Assembly: GCA_964557575.1 (NCBI GenBank)
Contig: CAZLBC010000001.1
Span: forward strand, 124,001 to 188,000
DNA length: 64,000 nucleotides
Direction: 5' to 3'
DNA from: CAZLBC01 sp964557575
Lineage (GTDB): Bacteria; Planctomycetota; Phycisphaerae; SM23-33
The notes under the pieces are model-generated. The model had not been told where the DNA came from. It saw only the letters and a list, made by a program, of their open reading frames with translations, and searched no databases. How positions within the stretch are numbered: the first letter of the stretch is position 1; each line of letters begins with the position of its first letter. Positions 26,601 to 35,817 of the stretch are shown piece by piece. Position numbers and translations under genes: made by a program.

Positions 26601-26857
26601 CGAATGTTCCTCGGGCTACCGGACTCGAACAAAATGCGGCGAATAACGGAACGGCGGCTTTCAGTCTTCGGTTCGTCGTCGTCGTCGTCGTCGTCGTCGG
26701 ATTCCGCGTCGTCGTCGGAACCCCTGTCCTTGAACCACCTCGGATCGGTTCCCCAACCCGCGCCAAGCGGGGGAGAACCCAAACTTCCGAGGCCCACGGA
26801 AGTCATGGAAGCCGTCCCTCCGACCGCGCCGTCTTCAACAAGTTCGAATCGCACCAT
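26597..26857 (-). CDS. Small acidic protein ending in an IRRILFES motif
   Basis: An 86-residue protein; the ATG at 26857 has GGAGG eight bases upstream. It contains a poly-Asp run coded by a GTC/GAC trinucleotide repeat and ends SRRSVIRRILFESGSPRNIR. The VIRRILFES segment matches the motif found at the N-termini of several large proteins in the window (see finding), but here at the C-terminus. Function unknown. Confidence 0.55.
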   Translation of the reverse strand: MVRFELVEDGAVGGTASMTSVGLGSLGSPPLGAGWGTDPRWFKDRGSDDDAESDDDDDDDDEPKTESRRSVIRRILFESGSPRNIR

Positions 26858-26886
26858 TTCAAAAACCTCCGAACGCAATCATACGA

Positions 26887-27843
26887 TCATGTTCGGTCAA
26901 CCGCAACCTTATTCGCCCGGTACCACTCCACGGTCGCTTTCAACCCGGAATCAAAGGAAGTGGTGGCTTCCCACCCGAAAAGTCGAAGCGCGCGCCGCGT
27001 GTCCAGACATCTCCGAGGCTGGCCGTTCGGACGCGAATCATCCCAAACGATCTTGCCGGAATACCCGCACAACGCTGCGATCTTGACCGCGAGATCGACA
27101 ATCGAAATCGACATGCCGGACCCGATGTTCACGGGGTCCGGGCCATCGTATTTTCCGGACGCCGCGACAATCGCTCTAGCAGCGTCGGCGACGTACAAGA
27201 ACTCCCGGGTCGGCGACCCGTCTCCCCAAAGAACAACGCAGTCGTGGCCGCGCTCAACAGCTTCCGTGAACTTCCGAATCATCGCCGGGATCACGTGACT
27301 ATTTTCGAGATCAAAGTGATCTCCGGGACCGTATAGGTTCGCCGGAAGAAGATAGATCGCGTTGAAACCGTACTGAGCGCGGTACGCCTGCGCCTGTACC
27401 AGAAGCATCTTTTTGGCGAGTCCGTACGGCGCGTTGGTTTCCTCCGGGTAACCGTCCCACATTTCACTTTCCGAGAACGGCACGCCCGCGTACTTCGGAT
27501 ACGCGCAAATCGTCCCGAGCGCGACGAACTTGTCCACGTCGTTGCGACGGCACGCTTCCATCAGCGGAACGCCCATCATCAGGTTGGCATGAAACATCTC
27601 GGCCGGTCGCGCGCGATTCATCCCGATGCCGCCGCACAACGCGGCGGCGTGGATCACCACGTTCGGTTTGAACGAACGCAGAAAATGCTCGACCGCTTCC
27701 CGATCCAGCAAATTCACGTCTCGGCCGGTCGCTTTCAGATTCTCTTCGTCGACGCCGACAGACAGAAGCTCGCGCTTCAAATGCCTCCCGAGGAATCCGC
27801 GCCCGCCGGTAACCCAAATTCTGGACCTTCTAAGCCTTTCCAT
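26887..27843 (-). CDS. fcl: GDP-L-fucose synthase-like epimerase/reductase
   Basis: A 318-residue extended short-chain dehydrogenase. The N-terminal IWVTGGRGFLGRHL binds NADP(H). The family-specific CGGIGMNRARPAEMFHANLMM and the catalytic YGLAKK (Tyr-x-x-x-Lys) with a GTICAYP Ser/Thr region fit GDP-4-keto-6-deoxy-mannose epimerase/reductase. It completes the two-step path from GDP-mannose to GDP-L-fucose begun by the dehydratase at 27777-28823, which overlaps it by 67 bases. The sugar would feed the glycosyltransferase(s) of the phage or host. Confidence 0.9.
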   Translation of the reverse strand: MERLRRSRIWVTGGRGFLGRHLKRELLSVGVDEENLKATGRDVNLLDREAVEHFLRSFKPNVVIHAAALCGGIGMNRARPAEMFHANLMMGVPLMEACRRNDVDKFVALGTICAYPKYAGVPFSESEMWDGYPEETNAPYGLAKKMLLVQAQAYRAQYGFNAIYLLPANLYGPGDHFDLENSHVIPAMIRKFTEAVERGHDCVVLWGDGSPTREFLYVADAARAIVAASGKYDGPDPVNIGSGMSISIVDLAVKIAALCGYSGKIVWDDSRPNGQPRRCLDTRRALRLFGWEATTSFDSGLKATVEWYRANKVAVDRT

Positions 27844-28823
27844 GTCGCCTCCTTTCGCGCGAGTTCCATATCGTGGCTCAGCATGACGCGCACAAGCTGT
27901 TCCGTGTGAGTTTCAGCCTGCCATTTAAGAGACCCCTGCGCCTTCGCCGGGTTCCCGCAGAGGTGGCAGGTCTCTGAAGGACGGACGTAACGCATGTCCA
28001 CCTCGACGTGATCCTCGTAGGCCAACCCTGCCATCTCGAACGCGGTTTCGATGAACCGGCGAACAGTCCACGGCACCCCGGTGGCGATAACGTAGTCGTC
28101 CGGAGAATCCTGCTGAAGCATCATCCACATGGCTTCCACGTATTCGGGAGCGTAGCCCCAGTCCCGGACCGCGTCGGTGTTCCCGACGTACAGCTTTTTC
28201 TGAAGACCGTGCTTGATGCGCCCGACGGCGCGCGTCACCTTTCGCGTGAGAAACGTCTCCCCGCGTCGCGGAGATTCGTGGTTGAACAGGATTCCGCAGG
28301 ATATGTGCATCCCGTGCGCCTCGCGGTAAAGCCCGGCGTACCGGTGCGCGGCCAGCTTGGCCACGGCGTACGGATTCGCCGGAAGCATCGGCGTCGCCTC
28401 CGACTGGGGAGCGGGCGTGTTCCCGTACATTTCAGACGTCGACGCCTGATAGTACCGGGCGTACGGACAAACATTCTTGACCGCTTCCAACAGGCGAAGC
28501 GTTCCCAACGCGACTACGTTGTCCGTGTATATCGGCTGCTCGAACGAAACGCCGACGTGGGACTGCGCGGCCAAATGATATATTTGAACAGGACGGATCA
28601 ACTCCAAGAGGGACTGCAGCGCGGAACCGTCCGTCATGTCCCCGTAGTGCAGAAACAACCGTCTGTCGCGCACATGCGGGTCTTGGTAGATATGATCGAT
28701 CCGTTCGGTGCCGAACGTCGACTGTCGGCGAATGATCCCGTGGACCTCGTACCCCTTTTCGAGCAGAAGCTCCGCGAGGTACGATCCGTCCTGCCCCGTG
28801 ATCCCGGTTATGAGTGCGCGCAT
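27777..28823 (-). CDS. gmd: GDP-mannose 4,6-dehydratase
   Basis: A 348-residue extended SDR enzyme. ITGITGQDGSYLAELLLEKGYEVHGIIRR is the diagnostic N-terminus with the NADP-binding GxxGxxG; STSEMYG, the YAVAKL catalytic Tyr/Lys and the VGNTDAVRDWGYAPEYVEAMW segment are typical of Gmd. It converts GDP-mannose to GDP-4-keto-6-deoxy-mannose. The overlap with fcl downstream marks an operon. Confidence 0.93.
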   Translation of the reverse strand: MRALITGITGQDGSYLAELLLEKGYEVHGIIRRQSTFGTERIDHIYQDPHVRDRRLFLHYGDMTDGSALQSLLELIRPVQIYHLAAQSHVGVSFEQPIYTDNVVALGTLRLLEAVKNVCPYARYYQASTSEMYGNTPAPQSEATPMLPANPYAVAKLAAHRYAGLYREAHGMHISCGILFNHESPRRGETFLTRKVTRAVGRIKHGLQKKLYVGNTDAVRDWGYAPEYVEAMWMMLQQDSPDDYVIATGVPWTVRRFIETAFEMAGLAYEDHVEVDMRYVRPSETCHLCGNPAKAQGSLKWQAETHTEQLVRVMLSHDMELARKEATWKGLEGPEFGLPAGADSSGGI

Positions 28824-28849
28824 GCGAAAACTCCAAAAGGGTCCCTACA

Positions 28850-28863
28850 CCCGGGGTATCGAG
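28850..28863 (-). promoter_or_regulatory. Variant CCGATAWA element upstream of gmd
   Basis: Minus-strand CTCGATACCCCGGG, about 30 bases upstream of the gmd start. It shares the GATA core and CCGGG flank with the better copies at 35745 and 47127. Confidence 0.4.
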
Positions 28864-28902
28864 AGCAGACCGGTAAACCGGCAAGCAAAAACGGAATTTT
28901 TT

Positions 28903-29904
28903 TTATACTTCGGTAGGATCGATCATTTCCGACCCCGAGTACCTCGGCTCGTACCCGGTGAAATAATCGGGGTACTTCGACGCCAACATGCCCGTAAACT
29001 CGCGGAGAGCTTCGAGGTCGTACAACCCTTCTGGATACAAGTAAAACGCGTTCCCCGTGTCATGGAACTCGAAATCCGTGCCGCGCGCCAGACGCTTCAC
29101 GTAACGCCCGTACACGCGACTGCGTTTTGTCGGGTCGCCTCCGAGTTCCTCGCCGCCCGCGACGTCCGGAGTGCCTCCGAAAAACAGCGCGGCGTCGAAC
29201 TCCGGATACATGGCGTACCGCTCCTCGATCCAACTCCGCACGATTTCTTCCACCGTGGCCAAGACGTTGAACACGTCGTAACGTCCTGTCATTTCCTCGC
29301 TGCTGTGCGTTTGGGCGCGAGAAAACCCGACCACGACCATGATGTCCCGGTCTTCAATGCTGGTAAGATCGCCGCTGTGCATATCGATCGGCGTCAGGAT
29401 CACGTGGAACTCGTCGCCTTCACTGTCGAAGAACCGCCACATCGGGATGAATCCAAGCAGCGTTCCGCCGTACTCGTACGGGTACGGCGTCCCTCGCGCT
29501 TCGGTCAAAACGGTCGCCGCGTAGGGAACCCCGATCCGGTAACCGGCCGGAAGAAGCCAGCTTTCCGGAGTCCGAATGTCTTCCAAGAGCCTCCGAACGA
29601 AATTTCTACCGGAATGTTCCCTTCCGACCACGACAGACTCTTTGTAGCGACCTGAATCCGGGTTCGAGTAAAACGGGAGAAGCGGCTGGTAATAGCGAGG
29701 TTCCGAGTCGTCCTGTTTCTTCGGCTCGGGCTTCAACTCGGGTCGCGGCTTCCTTCGCTTTTCAGCCGAACGACGCTGAAGCTCCATCCGCACATTGCGC
29801 GGGTCCGCCCCGTACATGTCGGCCGCGTCCTGCGTCGCGTCGTAAAAATGAACGCCCTTCCGCAAAAGCCGGGCCGCTTCGTCCGCCGCTTTTTTCGTCT
29901 TCAT
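28903..29904 (-). CDS. Hypothetical protein upstream of sugar genes
   Basis: A 333-residue soluble protein starting MKTKKAADEAARLLRKGVHFYDATQ (29904, ATGA overlap with the gene upstream). A charged N-terminal 75 residues precede a globular part with YPYEYGGTLLGFIPMWRFFDSEGDEFHVILTPIDMHSG, EERYAMYPEFDAALFFGGTPD and NAFYLYPEGLYDLEALREF. An internal FVRRLLEDI resembles the head-targeting motif. It belongs to the run of large proteins thought to be virion-associated. No family recognised. Confidence 0.6.
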   Translation of the reverse strand: MKTKKAADEAARLLRKGVHFYDATQDAADMYGADPRNVRMELQRRSAEKRRKPRPELKPEPKKQDDSEPRYYQPLLPFYSNPDSGRYKESVVVGREHSGRNFVRRLLEDIRTPESWLLPAGYRIGVPYAATVLTEARGTPYPYEYGGTLLGFIPMWRFFDSEGDEFHVILTPIDMHSGDLTSIEDRDIMVVVGFSRAQTHSSEEMTGRYDVFNVLATVEEIVRSWIEERYAMYPEFDAALFFGGTPDVAGGEELGGDPTKRSRVYGRYVKRLARGTDFEFHDTGNAFYLYPEGLYDLEALREFTGMLASKYPDYFTGYEPRYSGSEMIDPTEV

Positions 29905-32504
29905 TCTCCAGCACCCAATTCTTGCGCCGTTTCCGGAATCGCCGTGAACGGCCACCCCAAATTCATCTTCAACGTGTACGCCGCCCTGCGGTATTCTTCG
30001 AGGAGATTAACAGACATCTCGGAAAGCGCGGAATTGTCAATCGTGAAGTCTCCGGAATAGAACCCGGGAACGGCTTCGAGTATTTTATTCCTGTCGGACG
30101 CCATGGACTTTCCAAGCAGCTTGACAAGCAGGGACCGCACGGCCCCCTCCGGAGTCGACAAGGAAACTTCCGGCGCGTTCAAACTGTGATGATGAATCGC
30201 GTCGGCGACCGCCGAACCGCCCGACGGCGTATCGTACAATTCGCGAAACTCTTCCAAGGTTCGTGCGCTCCACCCGGCGATGTGTTCGATGTTCTCCGCG
30301 AACCTTTCAATCGTTTCGGCCTTCGATTCCTTCTGCGCTTTCTTCGCATTTTCCATTTGATTGATAACAGTCGCGCGAACCGAATCGACAGTATTGCCGA
30401 ACGTGTCGGGAGAGTCTTCTGTCGCGCGCCACATGACAATGTTTCCGGTGGGATGTCGCATCGGAATCTTAACGAATCCTTCCGCGTAGTTGACTTCCTT
30501 CGGGTGCATGTCGTCCGGCTCCGGAAACGTCAACGCGAAGTCCGGGTAAACCTCGTTCGCAGCAGCCACGCCGGGCTTGAACACGTTCTCAATCCACGCG
30601 TCGACCGCGTTCAAACGATCGACTACTTCGCCCCCGCGCACCCGGTGATACAAGTTCGCAATCTTCTGCCCTGCACGATGATCAACCAATTTCTGAATCT
30701 GGTCGGATGACGTCGCGTAGTCCCCCCGGTAACCCGTTAAACGAAGAACACGGACGGGCACGCCGGAGCCTTGAAGAAGCCCCGGGGAACGGACGTACTG
30801 CATTGATTCTACGTACCGTTCGACGTCGGCAGGAAGCTCAAAGTCGACATCGTCCGGAAGCACGACGCCATACCCGTCAAGCCGAGAAGCCTCGCGCTTG
30901 AACAAATTGTACGAAAGCGGGAAACACGTCGCGGGCGATTCCATTTCGATCTGCGCGATTGAAAAACCGCCGTCGCCCTCGCTACGCGGATACATGTACC
31001 CGACAACGTAATCAACAGGTTCGTCTTTGTTCTCGAAAAACGCGTCGCTGTACGGAACGAGTTCGTTCAGCGCGGAATCCAACATCTCGGTAAGAAGCAC
31101 GTCTTCCGTTGCATCGGGGTCCGCGACATAATAAACGTCTTCGGGGTCAAACGGATTAGCCACCTCGTCAACATGTTCCAACGAAGCCAAATCGATGATG
31201 TCAACCCACCGGGCAAGGGGGGTGAACACGCCAAGGTCCCGAAACGGGTAGTCCCAACCGCCGGGATGCGCCGCGAACGGCCATTCTTCGGCGTCCTCAA
31301 GACCGTCATCCCGCGAAAACACGTACTCACGCCCCCACAAATCCGTAACAGTCTCCGTGGCGTCCTCCGTGCTCTCGTCTTCCAGCGGAGTAAAATCAGC
31401 ACGCGCGTCCCGGGATGCTTCCTCCAACGCGATGAGAAAGGGTTTCATCAACATTTCCGTGAGAACCTCGACGCCCATGGTCCTGTCCTCGACATCCATG
31501 ACCATCTCGTCCCACCGGCTGGCCGGGACCCTGCGCCAGAACGCCTGCGCGATCTTCTTGATGCCGTACTCTTCGACTCCGTGATCGGTTCCGGCGTCGA
31601 CGCCGGACGGCGGTTGAAGGGATTCGTTGCAAAAAATAATGAACACCGGCGCGTCGCGCAGGTAGTCCAGCGTGTGTTCGCCCTCTTCGCCGAAACGCGT
31701 GCACCATTGCGTGTCTTCCCCGTGCGTCTTGCAACCCGCGTGCGACGCGGCCATCACGGCGAAATACCTCGGACGCGTCGCTTCCGCGTACTGACGCGCC
31801 CCTTCTTCCTCGCCGAACGTCTCGTAGTACGGCTTCACGTCGATGTATTCCGCAAGCTGCTCGCTGTCGATGAAGAACGCCTCGTCCGTGACCGGGTCGC
31901 CCATGTCGGCGATCGTATCAATGTCCGACTCGGAAAGATCGGGAAGCGGCGGCAGGTTCTCCTCAACGTAAACCTGCATATGGTACACGTTGACACTGGT
32001 GACCAACTCGTCAAGCGAACCGATCCGGTTTACGTCGAACCCCGGAATGCTCTGCGCGGCGGACAGCGCGTGGTATACGTCCCGGTACCCCTTCACGGTT
32101 TCCTTCGGACGCATCATGACGTCGCCGAGAATCTCGTTCGCTTCGATCGTCGCGTTGGCCGCGTCCAATTGGTCTTGCGAAGGGTCCGGTTGGGAATCGA
32201 GCCACCGGCGGGAAGCCAACGCCTTCAAGTATTCCGCCATCCGCTTGAACGTCCACGTGGTGTACTTCGCATTGGCGACGGCGTCCTGAACCGACTGCAT
32301 GTCCAACTCGTCGGGATTCCGAAAGCTCGGGTCCATTTGCCCCAGCTTATACAGAATACGCACGACGTCCCGCTCGTCGGAAAACCCGGACTTCCGAAGC
32401 AGCTTGGCGACCTTGTTGAACTGCGCCTCGGTCGCGCCCTCGGCGATCAGTTGGAATCCGGCGCGTTCACAAAGAAGCCTGCGGGCAACACGATATCGAT
32501 TCAT
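29901..32504 (-). CDS. Large WCTRF-motif protein A with capsid-targeting-like N-terminus
   Basis: An 867-residue protein beginning MNRYRVARRLLCERAG, which fits the shared N-terminal motif with E13 as the putative cleavage site. Around residue 260 it has GCKTHGEDTQWCTRFGEEGEHTLDYL followed by PVFIIF; the same block occurs in the protein at 37695-40445 (GEDTNWCTRFGADGEHTATY), so the two are paralogues (similar length, order and acidic composition). Proteins with a 'TxWCT' block are common as unknowns in large phages. No catalytic residues assigned. An internal virion protein, perhaps injected, is the best guess. Confidence 0.65.
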   Translation of the reverse strand: MNRYRVARRLLCERAGFQLIAEGATEAQFNKVAKLLRKSGFSDERDVVRILYKLGQMDPSFRNPDELDMQSVQDAVANAKYTTWTFKRMAEYLKALASRRWLDSQPDPSQDQLDAANATIEANEILGDVMMRPKETVKGYRDVYHALSAAQSIPGFDVNRIGSLDELVTSVNVYHMQVYVEENLPPLPDLSESDIDTIADMGDPVTDEAFFIDSEQLAEYIDVKPYYETFGEEEGARQYAEATRPRYFAVMAASHAGCKTHGEDTQWCTRFGEEGEHTLDYLRDAPVFIIFCNESLQPPSGVDAGTDHGVEEYGIKKIAQAFWRRVPASRWDEMVMDVEDRTMGVEVLTEMLMKPFLIALEEASRDARADFTPLEDESTEDATETVTDLWGREYVFSRDDGLEDAEEWPFAAHPGGWDYPFRDLGVFTPLARWVDIIDLASLEHVDEVANPFDPEDVYYVADPDATEDVLLTEMLDSALNELVPYSDAFFENKDEPVDYVVGYMYPRSEGDGGFSIAQIEMESPATCFPLSYNLFKREASRLDGYGVVLPDDVDFELPADVERYVESMQYVRSPGLLQGSGVPVRVLRLTGYRGDYATSSDQIQKLVDHRAGQKIANLYHRVRGGEVVDRLNAVDAWIENVFKPGVAAANEVYPDFALTFPEPDDMHPKEVNYAEGFVKIPMRHPTGNIVMWRATEDSPDTFGNTVDSVRATVINQMENAKKAQKESKAETIERFAENIEHIAGWSARTLEEFRELYDTPSGGSAVADAIHHHSLNAPEVSLSTPEGAVRSLLVKLLGKSMASDRNKILEAVPGFYSGDFTIDNSALSEMSVNLLEEYRRAAYTLKMNLGWPFTAIPETAQELGAGE

Positions 32505-32593
32505 GCTTCACCTCCGCCGCATATGATAAAGCCCCGCGTTTCGCAGGGCAAGAGGGAGCCGAGTTCGCTAAATTGTCGAAACAACGAGCATCA

Positions 32594-35215
32594 TTACGTT
32601 TCGAGTTTAAGCCGTTCCGCGTTGCAATGCCGCGCGTACTCCAAACACTGCGTGTCGAAGTGGACAAGACAGTGTTCCACCTCGATCTGCTGTTCCCGCA
32701 CGGGAGACAGCAGGGAAAGCCCCGAATACGTCGCCGCGCGGGAAAGCGCGACGTACGTCTGGCCGGGCGCGAACACCCCGAACGGCTCGAAGCTCGCATA
32801 CTGCAACGTCATCCCTTGGCTGTTGTGATTCACAAAACCGTTGCCAACGAAGTTATTCCCGTCGGGAACATACAAGTCGAAAAGTTCGGCCTCTCCTGAG
32901 TCCACGGATTGTACTCTGTCGAAAAAGCACCCGGCGGAAGCCAATCGGGCGACTTCAAACAGTCGGGTTTCCGCGATAACATCCTCCAGCTCGGGACACC
33001 TGCGAAGAACTTCGGATAATTGCTCCAAAGACATCACGTCCGTCGTCCTCAACCAAGCGGAAAAAGGTTTTCCTCCGGACAAGTGAAGCCGTTTTCTTTC
33101 CCCGTGTGGAGTCCCGATTTTCTCAAGAGCGGCCGCGTAAATTCTTTTCGGTATGTCTGTCGGAACAACACCGACGCTGAACTTCGGTATGTTTTTCGGA
33201 CCCCTCGGAAGATGCTGTTTTCTGGACACCGAAAAGCCGACGACTTCGAAAAACTTAGTGGCGTACCAGCCGAGGATTTCGATACGCCACGCTCGGGAGT
33301 TCATCCGATACCTGCGGCACACGACTCCGACCGCGAGAAGCATCTGTTGGACGTCTGAAGCCAGCTCCTCGGACGAAGTCGTGAAATGGACGTTTCGGTC
33401 GCTTCGGGAGCCGCCGTCGGCGTCAAAAAGCCCCCGAAGGAAGTCAGCGTAAAACTGCGGGTACCGCCAAAGCGCGTCAGGGATTCTCTTATCCGGAGCC
33501 TTCGCGTAATCGACGCCAAAGTCCCGCATAAACGTCCGAGCGAATTTTCCGTGCCAGTACACGCGTATCCCGGAAATAACCGGGCGCACGCCGAACAGGT
33601 GGTCGACAACGGAAGACACGCGGCGAAGAACATCAGGGTCGCCCGACGTCACTTCCACCCGGTAGTCTTTGGAATCGGTGCAGTTCCCGTCTCCAACCAC
33701 AATTCCGCACAACCACGCGAAGTCCGAAGTGACCCGGCTGGGAGTCAGCGTGAACTTAACCCTCCCGTTGTAATCGTCCGGCTTCGTCGCCCAGTCCGTT
33801 TTGAACCCCTGTACGCCGCGTTCCCATCCACCCGCGCGCAGGACCACGCAATCTCCGACGACAACTTCGGGAGCGGGAACCCAAACGGTTTTCCCGTCGC
33901 GGAAAACCAACAGTGGATGCCGCAAAGACGTTTCGATCTCGTACCCTCGTTCCGTGACAAACTTTCGGGTCTCCTCGATTCCCGTGCAAGATACCTGCGT
34001 CGCCTCGGACACGCCATCCTTCGAAACGACATGCACGGAGGTTTCCCGTATATTCCCTTCCTCGACGGATTCCGCGTACAATTCCCGTATACGCGGCATT
34101 CCCCGGTCGGCTGTAAGAATCCGGGTATCCCCGCTGACACACTTATGTATTGTGATCGCCCACGCCAGCTTGACCGGAATCTGGATCATCTTGGCGAGGA
34201 CTTCGCCCTTCGTCCCCGTGACGCTCCACTCCTCGGGCGACACCTCGATGATATCGCCGTCGTCGGTTTCAACGACGACGGACTCTTCAAGACACTCCTC
34301 GACGACGCCGCGCATGCCGTTGTAATACCCGAGATTCCGGTTGTTCTTCAAGAACAAGACGGGCGCGCCGGGCTTCAACCTCAATTCATCCATCGCGATG
34401 CAGTTCTTTTGAAGCGCGGCGACGAATTGCTGTTTCCCCTCGTACTCCGCGTCGTACGTGACGTCGGAACCGGGGAGGTCCCGAAGATTTCGGTTGTTGA
34501 CCTCTTCGACCTGCTTGTTCTTCGGAAACATCTGCGTCGGCTCCGGACCCGGCATCGCGCCGACGCGGCGGTTGAAGTATTCGAGCGCGGGAAACACGTT
34601 CTCGTTCCGACGGATCGCCGCGAGGTGCCGCTGCATCTCGTTGTCGGCTTGTCGGTACATCTTGGTCAGATAGTGGATTCTGAAGTTCCCCGAGACCCAC
34701 GCGTCCGCCATGTACACGTACGGCTTTTCACAGACGCCGTGGATCACGGGAGGAAGCTGAAGAAGGTCGCCCACGAGAATCAACTGAAGGTCTCCGAACG
34801 GCGCGTCCCCGGACCGGTACACGGCCTTGAGCCACCAGTCCATCATGTCGATGTAACTTCCGGTGAGCATCGACACTTCATCGACGATGAGCGTGTCAAC
34901 GCCTTTCATGCGCCAACGGGCGCGCTCCATCATGTCCTTCTTGCGCTTTGACTTCAGCTCGTCAATCGACCCGTTAATCCCGGTTCCCAGCGCGGAGTGT
35001 ATCGTGACGCCCCCGACGTTCACGGCCGCGACGCCGGTAGACGCCGCGACGGCGACCGTGTTTCCGGCGCGGGTCAACCGGCGGACGATCTCGCGCAGAA
35101 GAACCGACTTGCCGACGCCGCCCCCGCCGGTGATAAACATGTTGTACCCCGCTTCGGCGTCCTGCAGGGCGATCTTCTGTTCAGGTCCGAGAACGAACGG
35201 TTTTATCTTTCTCAT
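32594..35215 (-). CDS. Pif1/RecD-like superfamily 1 helicase, intein-containing precursor
   Basis: An 873-residue precursor giving a helicase of about 433 residues. Motif I is FITGGGGVGKSVLL (28-40), motif Ia AASTGVAAVNVGG, motif II LIVDEVSML (109-117), motif III ILVGDLLQLPPV, and the C-terminal motifs TIHKSQGMTL (split by the intein) and YVALSRA. This fits 5'-3' SF1B helicases such as Pif1, RecD2 and T4 Dda, active in replication start and recombination. The intein sits between Lys358 and Ser799. It overlaps the upstream gene by ATGA. Confidence 0.92.
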   Translation of the reverse strand: MRKIKPFVLGPEQKIALQDAEAGYNMFITGGGGVGKSVLLREIVRRLTRAGNTVAVAASTGVAAVNVGGVTIHSALGTGINGSIDELKSKRKKDMMERARWRMKGVDTLIVDEVSMLTGSYIDMMDWWLKAVYRSGDAPFGDLQLILVGDLLQLPPVIHGVCEKPYVYMADAWVSGNFRIHYLTKMYRQADNEMQRHLAAIRRNENVFPALEYFNRRVGAMPGPEPTQMFPKNKQVEEVNNRNLRDLPGSDVTYDAEYEGKQQFVAALQKNCIAMDELRLKPGAPVLFLKNNRNLGYYNGMRGVVEECLEESVVVETDDGDIIEVSPEEWSVTGTKGEVLAKMIQIPVKLAWAITIHKCVSGDTRILTADRGMPRIRELYAESVEEGNIRETSVHVVSKDGVSEATQVSCTGIEETRKFVTERGYEIETSLRHPLLVFRDGKTVWVPAPEVVVGDCVVLRAGGWERGVQGFKTDWATKPDDYNGRVKFTLTPSRVTSDFAWLCGIVVGDGNCTDSKDYRVEVTSGDPDVLRRVSSVVDHLFGVRPVISGIRVYWHGKFARTFMRDFGVDYAKAPDKRIPDALWRYPQFYADFLRGLFDADGGSRSDRNVHFTTSSEELASDVQQMLLAVGVVCRRYRMNSRAWRIEILGWYATKFFEVVGFSVSRKQHLPRGPKNIPKFSVGVVPTDIPKRIYAAALEKIGTPHGERKRLHLSGGKPFSAWLRTTDVMSLEQLSEVLRRCPELEDVIAETRLFEVARLASAGCFFDRVQSVDSGEAELFDLYVPDGNNFVGNGFVNHNSQGMTLQYASFEPFGVFAPGQTYVALSRAATYSGLSLLSPVREQQIEVEHCLVHFDTQCLEYARHCNAERLKLET
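32822..34141 (-). other. Intein with LAGLIDADG endonuclease in helicase motif V/VI region
   Basis: Residues 359-798 (440 aa). It begins CVSGDTRILTADRG (block A), has TSLRHPLLV as block B, LAGLIDADG-type dodecapeptides FAWLCGIVVGDGN and FLRGLFDADGG, and ends FVGNGFVNHN followed by Ser (canonical His-Asn/Ser). It is inserted at the most conserved helicase motif, TIHK/SQGMT, a common intein site. Confidence 0.95.
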
Positions 35216-35544
35216 ATCCGATCCTTGTCGTTGAAAACCGAAAGACCGGGGTCGTCGTCAAACACGGAATGCTTGAAAACGAACATCCCTTTGTATTGAG
35301 GATTCTGCTTCACGAACATCCTCGCGTACCCCGGCGTGTAACTGTTGCTTATCTTGTATTCGTCGTCGCCCGATGTTTGAAGGTCCTGCTCGAACCGCAT
35401 CACGCAGATAATCGTCCTCGCGGAATACTTCGAATGCCCGGCCCGGATCAACTGGAATACGTATTCCTTGAACCGGCGGTACACGTGCGGATTCGAAAAG
35501 TGGAAACTCCAGAAATCATGCACGATCTTGGAAACGGTCGTCAC
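35212..35544 (-). CDS. Conserved hypothetical phage protein
   Basis: A 110-residue protein starting at a GTG (35544) with AGGAGG upstream. It has PHVYRRFKEYVFQLIRAGHSKYSARTII...YKISNSYTPGYARMFVKQNP. Proteins with this 'F..L..ag...yS...i......e....I.n.y..yyARmf...p' pattern are familiar unknowns in phages. It overlaps both neighbours and is translationally coupled to the helicase. Confidence 0.7.
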   Translation of the reverse strand: MTTVSKIVHDFWSFHFSNPHVYRRFKEYVFQLIRAGHSKYSARTIICVMRFEQDLQTSGDDEYKISNSYTPGYARMFVKQNPQYKGMFVFKHSVFDDDPGLSVFNDKDRI

Positions 35545-35728
35545 GACGATCCTCCTGTTCGAACGCGCAAAGGACTTCCGTGAGGACGTTCACGACCTCT
35601 CCGTGGACGTACGCCTTTATGGAACGGTCGGCCGTATCATCGGCAAAACGCGCGTGGATCGCCGTCCGCGCGTAGCGGTCCCGCAACTTTCGCTGTTTCT
35701 CGATTATCGACCGCATCGCGTCCAGCAT
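35516..35728 (-). CDS. Small hypothetical protein
   Basis: A 70-residue protein, MLDAMRSIIEKQRKLRDRYARTAIH..., mostly helical. The ATG at 35728 has GGAGG eight bases upstream and a CCGATATACCGGG element just before that. It heads the operon leading into the helicase. Function unknown. Confidence 0.6.
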   Translation of the reverse strand: MLDAMRSIIEKQRKLRDRYARTAIHARFADDTADRSIKAYVHGEVVNVLTEVLCAFEQEDRRDDRFQDRA

Positions 35729-35743
35729 AAAAACGTCCTCCAC

Positions 35744-35757
35744 CCGGTATATCGGAT
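35744..35757 (-). promoter_or_regulatory. CCGATAWA element at head of helicase operon
   Basis: Minus-strand TCCGATATACCGGG about 20 bases upstream of the start at 35728. One of the best copies of the recurrent element. Confidence 0.6.
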
Positions 35758-35817
35758 AAAAGACGGTTGTTCGACAAGCTAAAATGAATATTTTTCTCGG
35801 AAACCTGAAAGAGGATG

